Shown: piece by piece, positions 1 through 11,455 of the stretch
How the letters are laid out: each line of letters opens with the position of its first letter
Position numbering within the stretch: the stretch's first letter is position 1
DNA from: Hormiphora californensis
Taxonomy: Eukaryota > Ctenophora > Tentaculata > Cydippida > Pleurobrachiidae
Direction: 5' to 3'
Assembly (NCBI GenBank): GCA_020137815.1
Contig: CM035356.1
Span: 3,783,063-3,847,062, forward strand
DNA: 64,000 nt
Program-made: the position numbers and the translations under genes
The notes under the pieces: model-generated
The model's input: only the letters and a program-made list of their open reading frames with translations
Database searches by the model: none
Told to the model about the DNA's origin: nothing

Positions 1-1133
1 TACAGAAGGACTATTTGGCAATCAAATATCAATTTCACTGTTTCATCCAGCACCTGTCTGGCACTCGTCTCTAGAGAAATCTGTATGGCGGCGCCATACC
101 CCATCAGATGGGTCGCGGCGCCAGACATAGAGAAATCGAAGTTTGAAAAGCAACCTAACGTTGAACTTTCATGCCAGAGGGACCCTCAGTCCCTCAACCG
201 TAACGGTAACCCTTACCATGCATCATGACCCGAAGGTTATGGACTAGTGAGTAGGTACTATGCCCTATGGAGCAATCAAGATAAGCCTGGTGCGACCCTT
301 AGTCGTGGTCAGGGACGCGAATAAAAACGTCACCACTAGGTCACCATTAGATCACGATTAGATCACGATGACTCATGAATACTTATAATTTCTTGGTTTA
401 TCGATATGCTCCCATTCCAACCAAATATAACCGAGAAGAACCATTGAAAATCTAAACAGCAATGAACAATTATAATCTATCCGGCATCCTCTGAAAGCTG
501 TAATTGCTGGATAACAACCTTAATGTTGACTGCAAGCTGCATGTGCATCAAGATGTGTACTATACCTACAAACACACAACACGTACAATACGACTATAGA
601 CGCAAGACTACATATAGTGTAAAACGGTGTACCGTCTATGGAAGAATGAGAGGGGGACCGGGAAGTACATGACATTGTACTACGTAGATACCAACTACAA
701 TAAAAGTTGTGCGGGACTCTCTTTACTCTCCAGCTCTATACCCTCTACCAGTTATGTTCCTGCCTTCTGACTCTTGTCCTGATACTGAGAGATGAATGCA
801 ACTTGTACAGAGACAAGTTCAGCCAGCGATCAGATTGGATCAATGCCGCCACACAGCAACTTGAAGAGTACACTTTGAGCTAAAAGACTGGTGCTAGAAG
901 TAGAAAGTAGGAAGCATATCATAGGTAAATAAATAAAAGAGCAAAGTGAGGTTCATTCCGTTGGAATGTGCACCAACAATGCCCCTTTCTACGCTTTTAT
1001 CGATCAACAAACTAGATTAAGGAAAATTGTGTTCTTGATTTTTTCAGTTGTGACGTAATTCAATACCATTTCTTGGATTGTCTTATGAGATTTCCAATGA
1101 TCATTATTCAAGAATGTGATTTCTTTGGATGTG
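1..1133. other. intergenic, no gene seen
   Basis: I see no convincing exon here on either strand. The only structured element is a short GGCGGCGCC palindrome at 81-126. The 3 bases at 1134-1136 (TAA) are the probable target duplication of the palindrome that follows. Confidence 0.5.
81..126. repeat. GGCGGCGCC mini-palindrome, copy 1
   Basis: Two GC-rich half-palindromes, ATGGCGGCGCCAT and CGCGGCGCCAGAC, are separated by an AT-containing spacer with a CAGATGGG core. The same arrangement recurs at 8145-8195, 10551-10597 and 11649-11688, with a half copy at 32074-32100. The outer ends resemble CTGTCTGG and CCAGACAG, so each copy can fold into a cruciform. It looks like a tiny MITE-like repeat of unknown class. 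Confidence 0.6.
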
Positions 1134-1674
1134 TAACCAGGGTGTGAACTGCATGTCGTGTTTGCTAGTCGCGAGCGCGCTTGCGAGACAAGCAAACACG
1201 TCAAGGTTCATTAACAAGCATGCTGCTCAGTCATTTTAGATTTAATACACAATGTAAGGATACCATGTAATAGGTGAGACTCTTGCCGTCACCCTCGTTC
1301 AAGTCCCGTGAAAAACGGAGCAGTACACGCAAACTGATGCCCATTTTCCTCGCGTGACCCCGATTCAGCAGTTTGAGACACCAACTCTTTAGGGGGCCAT
1401 ATCTCAGGAACCAGACAAGATAGGAAAAATCGCCGTCTAATGAGGCGTACAGTTTTTAATCTAGTTTACCACTGTACCGGCCGTTTCACTCTCCGACCTA
1501 AAACAAAAATCGCAACCCCACAAAACTTCAAAATAATGAAATTCGCATCTCGCATGTCGTGTTGCATGTCGTGTCATGTTATTGACGCGCTCGCGTTCAA
1601 CTCTCACACAGCAGCTGCAGAACGTGGCGGGAAACATCGAGGAGTAGAGAGAGGGTCGGTGCCGAATCAAATAT

Positions 1675-3305
1675 TTCTTGATCTTGATCTACTCCATCTC
1701 TCAGCTATCCTACCCCTCATCAACTCGATCTCTCAGCTACCCTACCCCTCATCTACTCCATCTTTCAGCTACCCTACCCCTCATCTACTCCATCTTTCAG
1801 CTACCCTACCCCTTATCTAGTCCATCTCTCAGCTACCCTACTCCTCATCTACTCAATCTCTCAGCTTCCCTATTAGGGAAGCATAGAGATGGAAACGATT
1901 AGGGGTAGGGAATCCCTATCCATAATCGTTTCCATCTCTATGCTTCCCTAGCCCTCATCAACTCCATCTTTCAGCGACCCTACCCCTAATCTAGTCCATC
2001 TCTCCGCGACCCTACTCCTCATCTACTCCATCTCTCAGCTTCCCTACCTCCCATTTACTCCATCTCTCAGCTTCCCTACCTCCCATTTACTCCATCTCTC
2101 AGCTTACCTACCTCCCATTTACTCCATATCTCAGCTTCCCTACCTGCCATTTACTCCATCTCTCAGATACCCTACCTCCCATTTACTCCATCTCTCAGCT
2201 TACCTACCTCCCATTTACTCCATCTCTCAGCTTCCCTACCTCCCATTCACTCCATCTCTCAGCTTCCCTACCTCCCATTTACTCCATCTCTCAGCTACCC
2301 TACCTCCCATTCACTCCATCTCTCAGCTACCCTACCTCCCATTTACTCCATCTCTCAGCTTCCCTACCTCCCATTTACTCCATCCCTCAGCTTCCCTACC
2401 TCCCATTTACTCCATCCTTGCCTCCCATTTACTCCATCTCTCAGCTACCCTACCTCCCATTCACTCCATCTCTCAACTACCCTACCTCCCATTTACTCCA
2501 TCTCTCAGCTTCCCTACCTCCCATTTACTCCATCTCTCAGCTTCCCTACCTCCCATTTACTCCATCCCTCAGCTTCCCTACCTCCCATTTACTCCATCTC
2601 TCAGCTTCCCTACCTCCCATTTACTCCATCTCTCAGCTACCCTACCTCCCATTTACTTCATCTCTCAGCTTCCCTACCTCCCATTTACTCCATCTCTCAG
2701 CTTCCCTACCTCCCATTTACTCCATCGCTTACCTTCCCTACCTCCCATTTACTCCATCTCTCAGCTTCCCTACCTCCCATTTACTCCATTTCTCAGCTTC
2801 CCTACCTCTCATTTACTCCATCTCTCAGCTACCCTACCTCCCATTTACTCCATCTCTCAGCTTCCCTACCTCCCATTTACTCCATCTCTCAGCTACCCTA
2901 CCTCCCATTTACTCCATCGCTCAGCTTCCCTACCTCCCATTTACTCCATCTCTCAGCTACCTTACCTTCTATTTACTCCATCTCTCAGCTTCCCTACCTC
3001 CCATTTACTCCATCTCTCAGCTACCCTAGCTCCCATTTACTCCATCTATCAGCTACCCTACCTCCCATTTACTCCATCTCACAGCTACCTTACCTCCCAT
3101 TTACTCCATCTCTCAGCTTACCTACCTCCCATTTACTCCATCTCTCAGCTACCCTACCTCCCATTCACTCCATCTCTCAGCTACCCTACCTCCCATTTAC
3201 TCCATCTCTCAGCTTCCCTACCTCCCATTTACTCCATCCCTCAGCTACCCTACCTCCCATTTGATCCATATCTCAGCTTCCCTACCTCCCATTTACTCCA
3301 TCTCT
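1675..3305 (+). repeat. 32-bp minisatellite, left arm
   Basis: This is a tandem array with a core like CTCCATCTCTCAGCTTCCC followed by TACCTCCCATTTA, giving a 32-bp period. For example, the same base of the CCCATTTA motif falls at 2053 and 2085. Dozens of slightly varying units are present (CTTCCC versus CTACCC, occasional CATTCAC). Because 32 is not a multiple of three, open frames through it show a 32-residue period. That is an artefact, not a protein. Confidence 0.9.
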
Positions 3306-3329
3306 CATTTATCCTAACATTCCTACCCC

Positions 3330-4925
3330 TGAGAGATGGAGTAAATGGGAGGTAGGGAAGCTGAGAGATGAAGTAAATGGGTGGTAGGGTAGCTGAGAGA
3401 TGGAGTAAATGGCAGCTAGGGAAGCTTAGAGATGGAGTAAATGGGAGGTAGGGAAGCTGAGAGATGGAGTAAATGGGAGGTAGGTAAGCTGAGAGATGGA
3501 GTAAATGGGAGGTAAAGTAGCTGAGATATGGAGTAAATGGGAGCTAGGGTAGCTGAGAGATGGAGTAAATGGGAGCTAGGGTAGCTGAGAGATGGAGTAA
3601 ATGGGAGGTAGGGAAGCTGAGAGATGGAGTAAATAGAAGGTAAGGTAGCTGAGAGATGGAGTAAATGGGAGGTAGGGAAGCTGAGCGATGGAGTAAATGG
3701 GAGGTAGGGTAGCTGAGAGATGGAGTAAATGGGAGGTAGGGAAGCTGAGAGATGGAGTAAATGGGAGGTAGGGTAGCTGAGAGATGGAGTAAATGAGAGG
3801 TAGGGAAGCTGAGAAATGGAGTAAATGGGAGGTAGGGTAGCTGAGAGATGGAGTAAATGGGAGGTAGGGTAGCTGAGAGATGGAGTAAATGGGAGGTAGG
3901 GAAGGTAAGCGATGGAGTAAATGGGAGGTAGGGAAGCTGAGAGATGGAGTAAATGGGAGGTAGGGAAGCTGAGAGATGAAGTAAATGGGAGGTAGGGTAG
4001 CTGAGAGATGGAGTAAATGGGAGGTAGGGAAGCTGAGAGATGGAGTAAATGGGAGGTAGGGAAGCTGAGGGATGGAGTAAATGGGAGGTAGGGAAGCTGA
4101 GAGATGGAGTAAATGGGAGGTAGGGAAGCTGAGAGATGGAGTAAATGGGAGGTAGGGTAGTTGAGAGATGGAGTGAATGGGAGGTAGGGTAGCTGAGAGA
4201 TGGAGTAAATGGGAGGCAAGGATGGAGTAAATGGGAGGTAGGGAAGCTGAGGGATGGAGTAAATGGGAGGTAGGGAAGCTGAGAGATGGAGTAAATGGGA
4301 GGTAGGGTAGCTGAGAGATGGAGTGAATGGGAGGTAGGGTAGCTGAGAGATGGAGTAAATGGGAGGTAGGGAAGCTGAGAGATGGAGTGAATGGGAGGTA
4401 GGGAAGCTGAGAGATGGAGTAAATGGGAGGTAGGTAAGCTGAGAGATGGATTAAATGGGAGGTAGGGTATCTGAGAGATGGAGTAAATGGCAGGTAGGGA
4501 AGCTGAGATATGGAGTAAATGGGAGGTAGGTAAGCTGAGAGATGGAGTAAATGGGAGGTAGGGAAGCTGAGAGATGGAGTAAATTTGGGAGGTAGGGTAG
4601 CTGAGAGATGGAGTAGATGAGGAGTAGGGTCGCTGAAAGATGGAGTTGATGAGGGCTAGGGAAGCATAGAGATGGAAACGATTATGGATAGGGATTCCCT
4701 ACCCCTAATCGTTTCCATCTCTATGCTTCCCTAATAGGGAAGCTGAGAGATTGAGTAGATGAGGAGTAGGGTAGCTGAGAGATGGACTAGATAAGGGGTA
4801 GGGTAGCTGAAAGATGGAGTAGATGAGGGGTAGGGTAGCTGAAAGATGGAGTAGATGAGGGGTAGGGTAGCTGAGAGATCGAGTTGATGAGGGATAGGAT
4901 AGCTGAGAGATGGAGTAGATCAAGA
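3330..4925 (-). repeat. 32-bp minisatellite, right arm
   Basis: This is the reverse-complement partner of the left-arm array. The order of variant units largely mirrors the left arm, for instance the GCAAGGATGGAG interruption near 4215 that mirrors 2416-2425. This indicates that the array was copied as a block into both arms, not amplified independently. Confidence 0.88.
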
Positions 4926-5473
4926 TCAAGAAATATTTGATTCGGCACCGACCCTCTCTCTACTCCTCGATGTTTCCCGCCACGTTCTGCAGCTGCTGTG
5001 TGAGAGTTGAACGCGAGCGCGTCAATAACATGACACGACATGCAACACGACATGCGAGATGCGAATTTCATTATTTTGAAGTTTTGTGGGGTTGCGATTT
5101 TTGTTTTAGGTCGGAGAGTGAAACGGCCGGTACAGTGGTAAACTAGATTAAAAACTGTACGCCTCATTAGACGGCGATTTTTCCTATCTTGTCTGGTTCC
5201 TGAGATATGGCCCCCTAAAGAGTTGGTGTCTCAAACTGCTGAATCGGGGTCACGCGAGGAAAATGGGCATCAGTTTGCGTGTACTGCTCCGTTTTTCACG
5301 GGACTTGAACGAGGGTGACGGCAAGAGTCTCACCTATTACATGGTATCCTTACATTGTGTATTAAATCTAAAATGACTGAGCAGCATGCTTGTTAATGAA
5401 CCTTGACGTGTTTGCTTGTCTCGCAAGCGCGCTCGCGACTAGCAAACACGACATGCAGTTCACACCCTGGTAA

Positions 5474-6072
5474 CAGACTTCCATACAAAAAGAAAACCAC
5501 TATGCATTTCCTGTAGAACGAGGAAGAAGTACCGTAGGTTCACGTGTTATAGGGTAGCAGCCGCTTGGTACTCACTGACTACTGATCAGCTAATTGCATG
5601 CACCAGGAGAGCCAGAAAGGTGGAGCCTAGCTGTGTAACTGTAAACCTCCTGATAGAGCTGGCCAGGGTAGTATGATAATCAAATGGTTCTTTGATTTAC
5701 TCAGTGGATAACCGTGATGGCACTGCCGCCTGCTCAGTTTTGTCAGTGCACTCAGATTCTAGGAAAATGTTATTACCGCTTCTCACTCGGAATACAAGGC
5801 ATTATTACCGCCTCTCTCAATATTCAATAACCCGGATTACAACGCATTGTCTCGCTAGAAACATACGGAGTGCATTGTCTAGATCTCAACAATTATCCAG
5901 CTGCTCTTCCCTTAATTCCATCTCAAACAAAAGAGCTGGTTGGTAAATAAAGGAAACTAGGGAGGTGCCTCCCGCTCAAAAGGGGGTCACACGGACTACA
6001 GGCTAACTTCCGTTCGATCCTTTAAATGAGATCTTGAAGTGTAGATTGTGAGAGTTACAAGTTAGAATTGTC
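5474..6072. other. intergenic upstream of the cysteine peptidase gene
   Basis: No supported exon. This stretch should hold the promoter and 5' leader of the gene starting at 6073, but I see no clear TATA box or other core element I would defend. Confidence 0.4.
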
Positions 6073-8408
6073 ATGTTGATTTTTGTGTTGTTTCTGATCA
6101 CTCTCTCCGAGGGTCTGGATCTAACGAGAGATAGGGTAAGGAACACGGTTTACATTGCTTCAGACCCCCCCCCCCCCTTGATATGATACACTGTCCTTTA
6201 CATGTTCCCACTGGGAATCCCGTCTGTCGGCTCACACACCGGACCTTCGGCCCGGTGTGTGCTTACGCGAGCCCGAATGACTGCGTAGCATGGCAACCCC
6301 GTTCCTCGTAAAGTTACCACCACTGTGAGGGACATTATAGCTTGTTTATAATACCTCTCGCTCACCTCCTCCTTATTCATAAAAAACCCTCTCCTTCTCC
6401 CTCACAGAATGCGCTATTGTCCGTGTTACGAAACTCCGGGATGTCCCTCGGTGAGATGCGCCTCAGAAGAGGTCTACTTCGTGGTGCAGAGAGGCTGGTT
6501 AGATTCCACAATGCCAATCCTGGTAAATTGTACTCCATGGCACTCAACAAATTCTCCCTGATGGTAGGTGATTTGTGAGTCACGCCCTACATCTTCGATC
6601 ACTGCTGTAGAAGTTTTGTTGTTCTGCTAGAACCGAATCAAACTTGGTACTTTTAGGTACTACTTATTAACTGATTTATGGCTCATAGTTCAGGAGATTA
6701 TAAATGTTCCCATAACTATGAGTCATGATCCTATCTCTCAACTGCCACAGACACAGCAAGAGAAATCTCTCCACCTTGGTATAGAGAATGGAACTCTATC
6801 CGTGGCCCTCCCGGCACCCCCATCCCTTACAGGCCCTGCTGGCACTGTCCCAACTGGAGGGGAAATGATCGTCGACCATAGGAAACTGGTAGGTTGTAAG
6901 GACTTCTTATGGGTTACAGGGCATCTTTTGTTGTGTTCTAACCCTCTTTATTAGAGAAGGTCGAGCAAGGTAATATAATAATAAGTAATGGCAGAGCACA
7001 CTGTACGCGCTCAAATTCTAACTCGTTAAACCCCCGTAGGGTCATGTCTCTCCAGTAATTGAGCAAGGTGGTTGTGGTAGTTGCTGGGCAGTTTCTTCAG
7101 CCGCAGCTTTTGAGGGGTCCTATGCCATAGCAACCGGAATTCTGAAATCTTTCAGTGCTAAGGTCAGTGAAAATCAGGCAAACCTCGATTTATCGAACGG
7201 GTAAATTTCCCCCGACATACCGTACATTTCCCCTCCCCCAAAGAGTCCGGTAAATCGAGGTAAATTGACTGTACTGACTGATTAAACAGGGGAGAAAGTG
7301 ATAATCATGATTATCACTTTCTCCCTGTCCAACAACCCGACATCACACCTTACTTCCAATACCAACAGAATAGCATTGCAGTTCCACTAGTGATGATTGT
7401 TGTTTGATACTTTCAGGAGTTATTGGATTGTACCTATGAAGGGGGTTGGAGGGATGGATGCTCAGGTGGTCACCCTAACAGTGCCTTCAAGTATATCAAA
7501 CGAAAGGGAAGACTCGGAACTGCTCGGGACATCCCATATGACCCGTACGGTAAGCATAGTGCAAAGTAGAACATGCATGGAGTCATGCCACCATTTCCCC
7601 ATTAACAAATGGAGAGTAACTCAGTTACTCTCCATGTGTTAGTTACTAACTGTTAGAGTGCCATTATACCACCCGGAAATTTCGTCCAGATGGACCCTGT
7701 TCTCGATGGGAAAATAAGGAAAATGGAATCAAGAATGCGATATTTGTTGGGTATTATAACAGTAAGGACTTGGCTAAAACTCTCAAAAGCTTCACTCCTG
7801 TCACTATATTTACAGTGCAGGATGATCTTTTTAAATACAGGTACAATACTACTCTAACTCAATCGGGATTCGGGGGATCCTAGGGGATTACTCAAAAATT
7901 AAATATGGTAACATCCGGCGTTGAACGTCCACAGAGTAACCACCAAGCCTGGTTACACTTACCAACTAAATCCTAACTCCTCACCCCATTTTAGTAAAAC
8001 TAAACTAATTATTAACCCCCTGACAGTGAGGGTATTTACACGGGCTGCGCTAAGAAGACTTCACCCAATCACGGGGCCATCATGACGGGGTATTCAGTTG
8101 CTTTCTGGGAGGTAAAAAACAGGTACATTTTATACATTCTCTAGCTGTCTAGCGGTGCTGACCCCGTTTCTCGATCTGTGCAGCGCCGCCAGACACTTCT
8201 ATAAATCTTAAATTTGGTAATCAGGTATCAAATGATAAACAATGTAATAATATGTCCCTTGAATCTTGATTTGATAGATTTTATATTATATAATTCCAGT
8301 TGGGGAACAGACTGGGGCAACAAGGGCTTCTTCCGGGTGTCCCGGATAGGTGATGTTTGTGGAATCACATCCAGAATTATCTACCCAGCAGTCGTTTATC
8401 AGGTATAA
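6073..8408 (+). CDS. secreted papain-family (C1) cysteine peptidase, eight exons
   Basis: Exons: 6073-6135, 6408-6563, 6751-6888, 7040-7162, 7417-7549, 7657-7840, 8027-8122 and 8300-8402 (or 8408). All have GT-AG borders and matching phases. The start gives a signal peptide, MLIFVLFLITLSEG. Exon 2 holds a short I29-type inhibitory prodomain (AERLVRFHNAN, then MALNKFSLM). The mature domain starts near IVDHRKL. All catalytic positions are present: the oxyanion Gln and catalytic Cys in EQGGCGSCWAVS, the His in SPNHGAIMTGYS, and the Asn in VKNSWGTDWG, a motif restored only by splicing 8122 to 8300. LLDCT and GCSGG are also present. The peptidase part is about 332 residues, normal for a cathepsin L/B-like zymogen. 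If exon 8 is not spliced at 8402 it stops at TAA 8406-8408. Otherwise it continues into the lectin-like exons. It probably acts in lysosomes or outside the cell. Confidence 0.85.
7175..7271. mobile_element. pogo/Tigger-like MITE in a peptidase intron
   Basis: The ends CAGGCAAACCTCGATTTA and TAAATCGAGGTAAATTGACTG are imperfect inverted repeats of the CCTCGATTTA type seen in pogo/Tigger elements. The element lies between exons 4 and 5 of the peptidase gene. Confidence 0.45.
7291..7324. repeat. 34-bp perfect palindrome
   Basis: GGAGAAAGTGATAATCA is followed immediately by its exact reverse complement with no loop. It lies just downstream of the pogo-like element, in the same intron. Confidence 0.8.
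8145..8195. repeat. GGCGGCGCC mini-palindrome, copy 2
   Basis: A diverged copy: CTGTCTAGCGGTGCTGA on the left, then a spacer, then CAGCGCCGCCAGACA on the right. It lies in the last peptidase intron. Confidence 0.5.
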
Positions 8409-8637
8409 AAGCAAGTAGTATAGCCAGCAGTCGTCTGTCAGGTAGACAGAAGGTATTTGTGAGAGGTTTGTATTCTGCCGAATGGGTCGCCCAACCCTCA
8501 AAATCAAATTGCTTCTTCTAACAGTGCGACCGGACCCTATTCTACACCTCACAGTTGCCTCCTGTGTGGGTCACTGTGTCGAACCAGCTCATTTTCATGA
8601 TTTGGTACGGCATTGAAATTATTTATTTACCGTATAG

Positions 8638-9623
8638 GACAGGGGAGAGAAAGACAGGGCGGATACAGAGGACCAAGATGAGGGGGATCTGAGGAATGCG
8701 GCTGCTGGTCACCTTACAAAGTTATCCAATGGGAGACGGGTTATGGAGGGCACGGATGGGGATGTGAGCACTTGTTTCTCAATCGGGTAAAAATTCCAAA
8801 TCCTCGGATTTCACTATCTCTCTATCTCCCTCTGTGCTACTGCCAGTGCTACTTAGCACTCGCTGTCCCCTCCCTGTAACTCCCAATCACGCATGTTTTA
8901 GGCCCACCCGGAACCCCTCTGTAGTAGTTTCGTTGGGTAAGACTGTCCCTGTTTCCCGTGTGGAGATAACAGTGAAGGGACCTGCAGCTGTTGGACTGAA
9001 GGGCAGCAAGGTTCATATTGGAAACCGCGGTAAGGTGTCGTCATCAATTCACAATTTGACTTATTTCCTGCAATCGTACATACCCTGTCCGCTTCCTTGA
9101 AAAAAGAGAGCTGGACAAGCTGGGGTCTAATCGATAGCTGGATCATATTGTCAAACAACATCTCACAACTCCGACCTTATTACAGGTGACTTCCTGGATC
9201 GACGGGTAGGTGTTTTGGACGCCCCAACAGATTACCACGACCTTTACAATGTCTTCACAGTCGAGGTCGACCCCCCAATGGAGGGTAGCAGGCTATTTTG
9301 GGAGATATACGGGGAGGGAAGCCTAGCTGCTTGTGAAATTAGAGTTCTCACAACGGCCAAGGAGGATGGTGGTAAGTCAAATGATTGTGATTGTGAAGGT
9401 TGCGTTGAGACAATGGGGATGGAAATATTAATAATACACACATGAGAGAGGCTGTGCATTTTAGTATGGTGCCGTTCAAGAGCCCTGAATAACATCTGGT
9501 AGGCTTGACTAATGTGATGCTTCGCCCAACCTAATTCCCCTGGATGTTTCAGGTTCAGATGGATGTCCAAGTGGGTTAACCAGATGTATCGATGGAGCAT
9601 GCAGACACAAACACATGTGTTAG
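8638..9623 (+). CDS. F-type-lectin-like domain plus Cys-rich tail, probably the C-terminus of the peptidase
   Basis: Exons 8638-8786, 8902-9029, 9186-9371 and 9553-9623 give one frame ending at TAG 9621-9623. The pattern matches the fucolectin/F-type fold: LRNAAAGHLTKLS, then MEGTDGDVSTCFSIG, VVVSLGKTVPVSRVEITVKG, GSKVHIGN and finally LAACEIRVLTT. The canonical His/Arg/Asp fucose-binding set is not evident, so sugar binding is doubtful. A Cys-rich tail follows (DGCPSGLTRCIDGACRHKH). Both the donor at 8402 and the acceptor at 8637 are phase 0, so fusion to the peptidase is in frame. The alternative is a separate gene starting at ATG 8482, with first exon 8482-8604 (MGRPTLKIKLLLLTV, signal-like), which also joins in phase 0. 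Confidence 0.6.
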
Positions 9624-9893
9624 GACACGATCAGACACATAAAGACGTGGAGCTGTGGAGCTGTGGAGCTGGGAATTTATCAGAAATGTTTTTTATAGAT
9701 GAATTTAAATTTTATCAAGCTTAGTATAGGTATTGGTTTTGTGTTGACTGTTCTAAAATCCATTCAAATTAGGACTCTCCAGATTTATTTTCGGCTTTAG
9801 ACCCCTCTTCAATGAATCCATGAAGAGTCTTCATGGATTCAATTTCATACATGCCTGTTTTCGTTCCACATGGGTTAGCTGGTAATGTTATCT

Positions 9894-9910
9894 TCAGGAG
9901 AGAGAGAGAA

Positions 9911-9976
<66 letters not shown>

Positions 9977-10100
9977 AGGAGGGAGAGAGAGAGAGTGAGT
10001 AGAGAGAGAGAGAGAGAGAGAGAAGAGAGAGAGAGAAAGAGGAGAGTGAGAGAGAGTGAGAGAGAGAGAGAGAGAGAGAAGAGAGAAAGAGGGGGTGAGT
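9894..10100 (+). repeat. (GA)n microsatellite
   Basis: About 200 bp of AG/GA dinucleotides with a few interruptions. The Arg/Glu or Leu/Ser open frames across it are spurious. Confidence 0.95.
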
Positions 10101-10346
10101 GATATGTTAAATATAGATAGAGAGAGGCTAGGCTGCCTGGCTGCAGCATAGTGTGGTAGCCATGACAACAATTTGGTATAAGGAAAGTATTAGGCAACTC
10201 CAGTGTCCACGTTATCATCATAATCTTGACTCTTTTGATTTCGTTGTTGACGGCGAAGCCTAAAAATATTAATTTTCTGCCCTAGGATCCGGATAGTTTA
10301 TTAGAAAGACTGGGAAAATGTCAATCAAACTGAGTGGAACCATTGA

Positions 10347-10397
10347 TTATTGAATCACTTATTCGATATGCAGCATATCGAATAAGTGATTCAATAA
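10347..10397. repeat. 51-bp perfect hairpin with 1-nt loop
   Basis: A 25-nt arm beginning TTATTGAATCACTTATTCG is followed by one A and then the exact reverse complement. Such perfection suggests a recent event or selection on structure. I see no run of T after it and no adjacent gene. Confidence 0.85.
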
Positions 10398-10550
10398 GCA
10401 TATCATATGCTTTTAAAAGTCCTTAGCCTAATCGAATCAGATGACATTTTGACATGCTAGATCTTCGACTTTGAAAATAGATGATATGGCGTCAACATGA
10501 TAAGGCAAGGAGAGATCTGCAGCTGCGAGAGATATGTCTCATGGATCCTA

Positions 10551-10597
10551 TCTGGCGGCGCCAGACTCCGATTTGATGGGGTCTGCGGCGCCAGACA
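10551..10597. repeat. GGCGGCGCC mini-palindrome, copy 3
   Basis: The best preserved copy: TCTGGCGGCGCCAGA is a perfect odd palindrome, followed by a 16-bp spacer and TCTGCGGCGCCAGACAG. Confidence 0.65.
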
Positions 10598-11455
10598 GAT
10601 CTGGGTGGATATCCACAATTCGTGGATAGTGATTTGAGTGTGATTGAGTGTGCTTGCCATGCCTTGTGTTTTTATGTACAGTCCCATCTACATAAATCAT
10701 TTTTGCTTTCTCTCTCTCTCTCCTATTACCTCTCTTAAGCTATATCTGTGGTACAACTACAAGCATGCATCAAGCATTGTGTGCTACCCTCCTCAGCGTA
10801 TTCTTTTTGTTTCCATCTCTGACTCTTGAGGTTTCTCTCTCTCCCCCTCTAGTCTCCCTTCTTACTCTAATACTCTGACCTAATTGTTCTCAAGCTGATA
10901 TTCGTTATTCACCGGCCCCTTCGCTCTTTCTCTCAATCTCTCTCCGGGCCGCCCTGCTTTCTCAGAGTCGATTCATAATATTTTCCTTGCATCCTAACTC
11001 TTTATATTAACTGTTTAAAACTTTTACAAACATGATTTTGTCACCTTCGCTTCGGATGTGCCTCTCCTGCATACTGATACAACGTTTGTAACTCAATTTT
11101 TCATGTGTCGTTCTACATCTGTCTCAATTTCTCGACCCTTGGCAGAAAGTTTCTTACTTTGAGAGAAGATGTCACTGTTTCCCTATCTTATACCCAATAT
11201 ATTACTTTATCAGTTCACCATGCTCTGAGTCTGTGTAAATCAAATATACAGTTGCTTTGTTGATTTTGTTGAAAATCTAATGCCACCACCCTAAAACCGT
11301 TCTGGCTCTCTTCTTATTAAGAATCTTAACCTCGCCTGCAGCTACAACATACATTCCCCGCTCTATATAGTGTTACATGTCAGCGTTGCTGTCGGATCCA
11401 ACACTCGACATATGGAAACTACGTAGACCCCTGTGAGTAGTTGCACCAGGCCCAT

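Larger units (their letters stand above)
1137..5470. mobile_element. 4.3-kb palindromic (foldback) element with TAA target duplication
   Basis: The two halves are near-perfect reverse complements around a centre near 3303. The outer ends are CCAGGGTGTGAACTGCATG on the left and its reverse complement on the right. TAA lies directly outside both ends (1134-1136 and 5471-5473), and flanking similarity stops there. A 3-bp TAA duplication is typical of PIF/Harbinger elements, so a non-autonomous Harbinger-like foldback element is a reasonable guess. I see no transposase. Each arm has about 540 bp of unique sequence and then a 32-bp minisatellite. Each arm also carries a smaller internal hairpin (about 1868-1955 and 4652-4740). 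The open frames along the arms are repeat translations or mirror images and should not be annotated as genes. Confidence 0.8.

Noticed and set aside
2418-4219. Long open frames of 203 and 267 residues rich in SISQLPYLPFTP
   Set aside because: They are translations of the 32-bp minisatellite in the palindrome arms. The mirrored copies on the two strands and the 32-residue period show they are not proteins.
1440-5167. Identical 126-, 74- and 69-residue open frames on opposite strands
   Set aside because: They are the same sequence read from the two arms of the palindrome. No splice sites, start context or family support a gene.
9833-10221. Arg/Glu-rich and Ser/Leu-rich open frames
   Set aside because: Pure (GA)n/(CT)n microsatellite. 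The same applies to 40030-40448, 51700-51890, 58577-58844, 61480-61640 and 62212-62863.
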